From NCBI GenBank assembly GCA_017303735.1, contig JAFLCF010000139.1, forward strand, positions 1 through 11,967: 11,967 nt of DNA, in the 5' to 3' direction. The translations under genes were made by a program, and so were the position numbers. The stretch is from Anaerolineae bacterium. Its GTDB lineage: Bacteria; Chloroflexota; Anaerolineae; Anaerolineales; Villigracilaceae. Below the pieces are notes generated by a model. It worked only from the letters and a program-made list of their open reading frames with translations. It searched no databases and was not told the DNA's origin. Below, in pieces: positions 7,620 through 11,967 of the stretch; within the stretch, counting starts at the first letter, position 1, and each line of letters begins with the position of its first letter.

Positions 7620-9014
7620 ATGAAAAAGAACTTGCTCGTGAAAATCCTGGGACTTCTCGTGATCGCTTCCTTCGTGCTGGCTGCCTGTGGCACCCCTGCT
7701 GCAACCGAAGAAGCTCCCGCTGAAGAACCTGCTGCCACTGAAGAAGCCGCTGCAACTGAAGAAGCAATGACTGAAGCACCCGCTGCTGAAGAAGTTGAAC
7801 TCCGCTGGCGCACACGCCCGGACAATCAGGAAGAAATTGATGTATACAGCCAGATCAGCACCGACCTCGACGCTGAACTCGATGGCATCACCCTCGCGTA
7901 CGAACCCGGTGGTTCTGAAGGCGCGAACTATCAAGATCAGCTCCGCGCTGAAATTGCAGCCGGAACCGCTCCCGATGTTTTCTGGATCCCCGGAACCGAT
8001 GTGGCTGATTTCGCCACCCGCGGTTTGATCCTCAACGCTGCCGACCTCGCTTCCGCGACCGAAGGCTACACCGCTGCCGACTTCTACGAAGGACCGATGT
8101 TCCACCTGACCTACAACCCTGAAACCGGCGCTTCCGGCGACGGCTCTGGTGCGGTTTGGGGTCTGCCTCGTGACGTGTCCACTTTCGCTCTCTACCTGAA
8201 CCTGGACTTGATTGCTGAAGCTGGTGCTGCCGATCCTCGTGAACTTGCTGCCAACGGCGAATGGACTTGGGACTCCTTCCTCGAAGTTGCCCAGGCTACC
8301 CGCGCTCTCGGCTCGGACATCTATGGTTACGGTGCTTCTGCTTGGTGGGGTCCTTATGGTGTTTGGTTGAACTCTTCCGGCGGCGGTTTCTTCACTGAAG
8401 ACCGCGCTGCTTGTAACCTCAACAGCGAAGAGTCCCTTTCCGGTCTCGAATTCCAGCGCTCTCTCTATCAGGACTTCGATGTCGCTACCCCCTACGGTGA
8501 AGACCCCGAACCTGGTTTCCGCGCTGGCAAAGTTGCCATGTTCCAGAATGGTCGTTGGGCTACCCCCGGCGTCCGCACCGTTGATTTCAATTGGGATGTC
8601 GTTGAACTGCCCACCGGTCCCAACGGACCCGGCAACTGGCTGTTCTGGGGCGCCTATGTGATCAACGCCAACACCGAACATCCTGAAGAAGCTTGGGCTC
8701 TCGTTCAGGCGCTCACCACCGCTCAGACCCAGGGCAAGATCTCTGCCCTCGGCGCCAACATCCCCAGCCGCGTAAGCCAGGAAGCTCTCGACGCCTTCCT
8801 GACCTTCACGCCTCCTGCCAACAACCAGGCGTTCTTGAACGGCATCGCCCCCGATGCCAACCCGACCGCTGAAGGTCCGTTGTGGGCTGGCTCTTGGCCT
8901 GAGTTCGATCAGATCATGGGACCTGAAATTCAAGCGGTCCTGACCGGCGGCAAGTCTGTTGAAGACTTCGGCGCTACGATCTGCGATGCAGCCAACAAAG
9001 CGTTTGAAAATTAA
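7620..9014 (+). CDS. Sugar-binding lipoprotein of a CUT1-type ABC transporter
   Basis: A 464-aa extracellular solute-binding protein (SBP_bac_1 type) that would capture a sugar or oligosaccharide and hand it to the permeases downstream. The N-terminus is a lipoprotein signal: MKKN, a hydrophobic stretch at about 9-21, and the lipobox LAAC with Cys23. Residues about 25-58 are a low-complexity tether of repeated TEEA/APAE units. The mature domain starts near ELRWRTRPD; typical features are APDVFWIPGTDVADFA, FRAGKVAMFQNGRW and an aromatic-rich region (WWGPYGVW) likely to line the sugar site. Strong Shine-Dalgarno AAGGAG at 7606-7611, 8 nt before the ATG. The gene follows the regulator by 72 bp. 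Its codon use is more uniform than that of its neighbours, heavy in GAA and in GCT/GCC, suggesting high expression. The ligand cannot be told from sequence; the glycosidase and pentose genes nearby suggest a glycoside or plant-derived oligosaccharide. Confidence 0.95.
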   Translation: MKKNLLVKILGLLVIASFVLAACGTPAATEEAPAEEPAATEEAAATEEAMTEAPAAEEVELRWRTRPDNQEEIDVYSQISTDLDAELDGITLAYEPGGSEGANYQDQLRAEIAAGTAPDVFWIPGTDVADFATRGLILNAADLASATEGYTAADFYEGPMFHLTYNPETGASGDGSGAVWGLPRDVSTFALYLNLDLIAEAGAADPRELAANGEWTWDSFLEVAQATRALGSDIYGYGASAWWGPYGVWLNSSGGGFFTEDRAACNLNSEESLSGLEFQRSLYQDFDVATPYGEDPEPGFRAGKVAMFQNGRWATPGVRTVDFNWDVVELPTGPNGPGNWLFWGAYVINANTEHPEEAWALVQALTTAQTQGKISALGANIPSRVSQEALDAFLTFTPPANNQAFLNGIAPDANPTAEGPLWAGSWPEFDQIMGPEIQAVLTGGKSVEDFGATICDAANKAFEN

Positions 9015-9026
9015 TACCCTGTAGTA

Positions 9027-9061
9027 AAACGTGGGGCAGGCAATTTGCCTGCCCCACGTTT
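9027..9061 (+). terminator. Strong hairpin after the binding-protein gene
   Basis: A perfect 15-bp stem: AAACGTGGGGCAGGC (9027-9041) pairs with GCCTGCCCCACGTTT (9047-9061) around the loop AATTT. It starts 13 nt after the stop codon of the binding-protein gene. Only three T residues close the right arm, so it is a leaky terminator or an mRNA 3' stabiliser rather than a full stop. In either case it would favour the binding protein over the downstream permeases, a common arrangement in sugar ABC operons. Confidence 0.75.
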
Positions 9062-9074
9062 CCGGAACACAAAG

Positions 9075-9119
9075 AAATCTCCAAGCCTCAAAATCGTTTT
9101 GCAGTTTCGAGATTTTTTT
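9075..9119 (+). terminator. Second hairpin with U-tract before the permease genes
   Basis: Outer stem AAATCTC (9075-9081) pairs with GAGATTT (9109-9115). An inner stem CAAAA (9089-9093) pairs with TTTTG (9097-9101) around the loop TCG. The right arm runs into seven consecutive T (9113-9119). The stems are AT-rich and weak, so this is a possible intrinsic terminator or attenuator in tandem with the stronger hairpin upstream. Some readthrough is needed if the permeases share the upstream promoter. Confidence 0.4.
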
Positions 9120-9158
9120 GTCACGTGTTCTGAGATCCCAACTTATGGAGATGAGAAT

Positions 9159-10829
9159 ATGACAGCTCAATCACAGATAGATGCTCAGACCAGCCTGATC
9201 TTGCGTATCCACATGATATGGCGTGCCTTGTTCGCTCTAGTGGCGGCGGGCGTCTTGATCATGTTATGGGTCGGGCAAACAGAGATGGCGCTTTGGCAGA
9301 AAATTCTGCTGTCGGTTGTTGCAGCGTTGTTATCTGGCTTCAGCGCATTTGGCGCGGTTCAGATAGCAAAACACAATCATGCCGGTCGTATGGCATCTCT
9401 TGTGATCGATTACCTTGGCTTTGTCGCCTCCATCGTAGTTGCCTTGAACACCGGCGAATTCTTTATTGGTATCGATGCGCTGGGGGAGACATTCGGCAAG
9501 GGCATTCCATATCTTGGCATCACGGCTCTTGGCTATTTCCTTGGCATGCTTGAGGAATATTTCCCTGCCAAAAAGACCACCTCTGAAAGCAGCCTCAAAG
9601 TTGTCAGTCGCTGGGTCATGATCGGCGGATTTGTCCTTTTCCTCTGGCAGGTGGATGCAGTCAACGGTGTGATCTATTTCTTCGGCAAACTTGCCCAACC
9701 GAACGGATTGATCGCAGTGGCTGGGCTGATTATCACGGGTCTTTCACTATGGTCGATGTCGCGCCCGGCGATTGCTCAAGCGCTCAACGTCAAGACCGGG
9801 CACGAGCAGATCATCAACGGCTGGCTGTTCCTTTCTCCAAATCTTTTGGGGTTCCTTATCTTCTTTGCGGGACCACTGCTGCTTTCTTTTTATTTCTCCT
9901 TCACAGACTCAGACGCCATCCGCCCGCCTACATGGATCGGTCTTGAAAACTATGCCAAACTGCTCAATATTAAGTTTGCAACCCTTTCATCTCCAGATCA
10001 GCTTGCTCGCGAAGTCGTAGATATCAAAGTCTATGATGAAGTTGGGCGTTTCACTTTTGGGAATACTGGGATCTTATTTGCCGCCGCCGATAAATTTTTC
10101 TGGCTCGCGCTTCGCAACACCCTGACCTATGTGCTGTTCGCTGTGCCGTTGAGCGTGATCCCCGCCTTGCTTTTGTCGAACATTCTCAATAGCAAACTTC
10201 CCGGGATGAAGTTCTATCGCGCCATCTATTTCATGCCGAGCATTGCAGCCGTCGTGGGTATCTCTCTCGTCTGGCAGTGGTTATACAATGCAACCATCGG
10301 TTACATCAACTACTTCATCACATTAGGCATCGAGTTCTGGAATAACCTATTCAATGCGGCTGTGATCGATCCGAAGATCCAGTGGGTGTCTGACGAAAAT
10401 ACAGCGTTATTTGCCATCATCATCATCGCCGCCTGGCAGACGATGGGCTTCAATACAGTGCTCTTCCTTGCGGGCTTGCAGAACATTCCCGGCGAGTTGT
10501 ATGAAGCCGCCACCGTCGATGGAGCCGGAGCCTGGGACAAGTTCTGGGGCATAACACTGCCCATGCTTGCTCCAACAACCTTTTACGTTGTATCCACCAC
10601 CACCATTCAAGCCATGCAAGTCTTTGAGCAGGTCTTCATTTTGATGAACCCGCCAGAAGGACCGAACAACTCCACCATCACCTTGGTCTTGTATTTGTAT
10701 CGCAGTGGTTTTCAAAACTTTAAACAAGGCTACGCGTCGGCTATTGCGTGGGTCCTCTTTATTGTCATTTTCGGTCTGACCCTCATCCAGTTCCAGCGTC
10801 AGCGCCGTTCCAGCATTTACGAGAGCTAG
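9159..10829 (+). CDS. CUT1 ABC sugar permease (MalF/UgpA-like) with extra N-terminal membrane region
   Basis: Integral membrane permease, 556 aa, about twice the usual length of around 300 aa. The conventional core begins near residue 218 (IINGWLFLSPNLLGFLIFF) and includes RAIYFMPSIAAVVGISLVWQW and the ATPase-docking EAA loop at 449-468 (EAATVDGAGAWDKFWGITLP). Before it lies an added region with about six predicted helices, near residues 22-39, 48-69, 80-97, 113-131, 151-167 and 183-200. The first loop of the core (about 270-312) is also longer than usual, with a charged, partly beta-like stretch. Start: the ATG at 9159 has GGAG at 9147-9150, 8 nt upstream; the frame is open back to 9045 but that part covers the hairpins and lacks a ribosome site. 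It ends 9 bp before the partner permease gene. Confidence 0.9.
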   Translation: MTAQSQIDAQTSLILRIHMIWRALFALVAAGVLIMLWVGQTEMALWQKILLSVVAALLSGFSAFGAVQIAKHNHAGRMASLVIDYLGFVASIVVALNTGEFFIGIDALGETFGKGIPYLGITALGYFLGMLEEYFPAKKTTSESSLKVVSRWVMIGGFVLFLWQVDAVNGVIYFFGKLAQPNGLIAVAGLIITGLSLWSMSRPAIAQALNVKTGHEQIINGWLFLSPNLLGFLIFFAGPLLLSFYFSFTDSDAIRPPTWIGLENYAKLLNIKFATLSSPDQLAREVVDIKVYDEVGRFTFGNTGILFAAADKFFWLALRNTLTYVLFAVPLSVIPALLLSNILNSKLPGMKFYRAIYFMPSIAAVVGISLVWQWLYNATIGYINYFITLGIEFWNNLFNAAVIDPKIQWVSDENTALFAIIIIAAWQTMGFNTVLFLAGLQNIPGELYEAATVDGAGAWDKFWGITLPMLAPTTFYVVSTTTIQAMQVFEQVFILMNPPEGPNNSTITLVLYLYRSGFQNFKQGYASAIAWVLFIVIFGLTLIQFQRQRRSSIYES

Positions 10830-10838
10830 GAGCAAAAA

Positions 10839-11967
10839 ATGAAAATCCAATCCTATCGTATTGGTCAGTTCCTGAGTAAATTTTCCGTTTACTTCATTTT
10901 GACGTTCTTTGCGTTCATCATGTTGTTCCCGTTCTTCTATATGCTGTCTACATCCTTCAAGATCCCCGCAGATACCTTCCGTTATCCGCCGCGTATGTTG
11001 CCGCGTGACCCTGTTACTACTCAAGTGGAGGGATACGATGAACCGCTTCCACTCTACTATGTGGATGTCGATGGTGTTCAAAAGGAATATGCGCTTGCCA
11101 AGAGCAACATCAAGGTCGGCATTTACGCACCAGCGGATGATCTCAAAGCGACCGTGGAACGTTATCTCACCGAAGTTAAACCCACCGGCGGCGCGACGAA
11201 TCAACAAAAAGTGACGGTCAATGGCGAGGAAGTAAAGCTCTTCGACGTGGATGTGGACGGGCAGATCGTGCCGATGATCCTCGTCAGCCAGACCACTGTC
11301 GGTGAATTCGTCGACCCACAAAATCCAGATACCAAGGTGTATCAAAACGTCCGCTTGAGCGAACCGGTGGAAACCTTTGGCGGACATCCTGAAAACTACA
11401 CCGAAGTGATCGAGCTCAACAACCTCGGGCGTGCTTTAACCAACACTACACTCGTCACAGTCTTGGTGGTGTTGGGGCAGTTGGCAACATCCATCTTCGG
11501 TGGATATGCCTTCGCCCGCCTCAAATTCCCCGGGCGTGATACAGTCTTCGTCTTTTATCTTGGCACCATCATGATTCCTTTTGTGATGCTCATCGTTCCA
11601 CTTTATCAACTGATGGTGCTCATCGGTTGGACAGACCGCCTCGCCGCGCTTATCATCCCGTGGATCTTTACCGCCTACGGCACCTTCCTGATGCGCCAGC
11701 ACTTCATCACCTTCCCCAAGGAGATCGAAGAAGCCGCCTTGCTAGATGGAGCCTCCCGCCTGCAAATTTTGACGGACATCATCGTCCCCGCCTCCATCCC
11801 CGCCCTGGCGACTCAAGCTACCTTCACCTTTCTCTACGCTTGGAACTCCTTCATCTGGCCCCTGGTCATTATCAATGTTGGCAATGAGAAGAATCATGTG
11901 CTAACATTGGCGCTCAACGTACTGCGTGGACGTGCCTCCGATACACCCAACTTGATCCTCGCGGGCG
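10839..11967 (+). CDS. CUT1 ABC sugar permease (MalG-like), 3' partial, with large loop insert
   Basis: Partner permease; the frame is open from the ATG at 10839 to the right edge (376 codons seen) and continues outside. AGGAG at 10828-10832 precedes the ATG by 6 nt and overlaps the end of the preceding gene. Residues about 17-38 form the first membrane helix, followed by the usual FKIPADTFRYPPRMLP. Normal family members continue directly to NY.EV and helix two. Here about 120 extra residues (about 58-182) intervene before HPENYTEVIELNNLGRALTNT. Helices follow near 203-225, 236-262 and 268-285, with the EAA loop EEAALLDGASRLQILTDIIVP at 297-317 and YAWNSFIWPLVII after it. The inserted part is rich in short beta-like stretches (YYVDVDGVQKEYAL, KVTVNGEEVKLFDVDV) and faces outside by topology. 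It pairs with the preceding permease to form the channel; the ATPase is not in the window. Confidence 0.93.
   Translation, partial: MKIQSYRIGQFLSKFSVYFILTFFAFIMLFPFFYMLSTSFKIPADTFRYPPRMLPRDPVTTQVEGYDEPLPLYYVDVDGVQKEYALAKSNIKVGIYAPADDLKATVERYLTEVKPTGGATNQQKVTVNGEEVKLFDVDVDGQIVPMILVSQTTVGEFVDPQNPDTKVYQNVRLSEPVETFGGHPENYTEVIELNNLGRALTNTTLVTVLVVLGQLATSIFGGYAFARLKFPGRDTVFVFYLGTIMIPFVMLIVPLYQLMVLIGWTDRLAALIIPWIFTAYGTFLMRQHFITFPKEIEEAALLDGASRLQILTDIIVPASIPALATQATFTFLYAWNSFIWPLVIINVGNEKNHVLTLALNVLRGRASDTPNLILAG

Noticed and set aside
9120..9127. GTCACGTG upstream of the first permease, resembling the centre of the 6501-6528 palindrome
   Set aside because: Only the TCACGTG core is shared and the flanking half-sites are absent; a 7-base match is likely chance.
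7497..9170. Open minus-strand frame of 557 codons fully opposite the sugar-binding lipoprotein gene
   Set aside because: The product has runs of Ser/Gly/Phe and no recognisable domain. The plus-strand gene has a signal peptide, a Shine-Dalgarno sequence and family motifs. The open antisense frame is explained by the strongly biased codon use of the sense gene.
10407..11387. Minus-strand 326-codon frame opposite the two permease genes
   Set aside because: His/Glu-rich sequence without domain features, lying across two genes with clear permease motifs.

Overview
The window looks like a chromosomal segment from a bacterium of the Chloroflexota, probably class Anaerolineae. This is an inference. 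It rests on the sugar-binding lipoprotein with a Thr/Glu/Ala-rich tether after its lipobox cysteine, the style of the two sugar permeases, and the short CCCGAAGGG/CCCTTCGGG hairpin units between genes. No rRNA or other marker gene is present to confirm it. GC content is moderate. The window holds seven protein genes, two of them cut by its edges, and no RNA gene, mobile element or CRISPR array.

Left part (1-4107, + strand): a pentose-oxidation module. A 5'-truncated aldehyde dehydrogenase (alpha-ketoglutarate semialdehyde dehydrogenase type) overlaps an IlvD/Edd-family D-xylonate dehydratase of the YagF/YjhG type. After a 151-bp gap filled with small hairpin repeats comes a fumarylacetoacetate-hydrolase-fold 2-keto-3-deoxy-pentonate dehydratase. 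Together they would convert D-xylonate (or D-arabinonate) to 2-keto-3-deoxy-pentonate, then alpha-ketoglutarate semialdehyde, then alpha-ketoglutarate: the lower, phosphate-free Weimberg-type route. The sugar dehydrogenase and lactonase that would start the route are not in the window.

Middle (4108-6536): a 155-bp convergent intergenic region, then a minus-strand cytoplasmic glycoside hydrolase resembling the alpha-galactosidase clan (GH36-like). Its start faces a LacI-family regulator gene across a compact control region. That region has a good sigma70-type promoter (TTGACA, 17 nt, TAGACT) firing rightward and, directly downstream, a near-perfect 28-bp palindrome with two CG-centred LacI-type boxes.

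Right part (6537-11967, + strand): regulator, sugar-binding lipoprotein, and two CUT1-type ABC permeases, probably one operon. A strong 15-bp hairpin and a second U-tract hairpin follow the binding-protein gene, which suggests the binding protein is made in excess of the permeases. Both permeases are unusual. The first has an extra six-helix N-terminal region and an insert in its first core loop. The second, cut by the window end, has an insert of about 120 residues at the corresponding place. No ATPase gene is visible.

Working model (inference): the regulator senses a glycoside or sugar, the ABC system imports it, the cytoplasmic glycosidase cleaves it, and released pentose may be oxidised through the neighbouring module.
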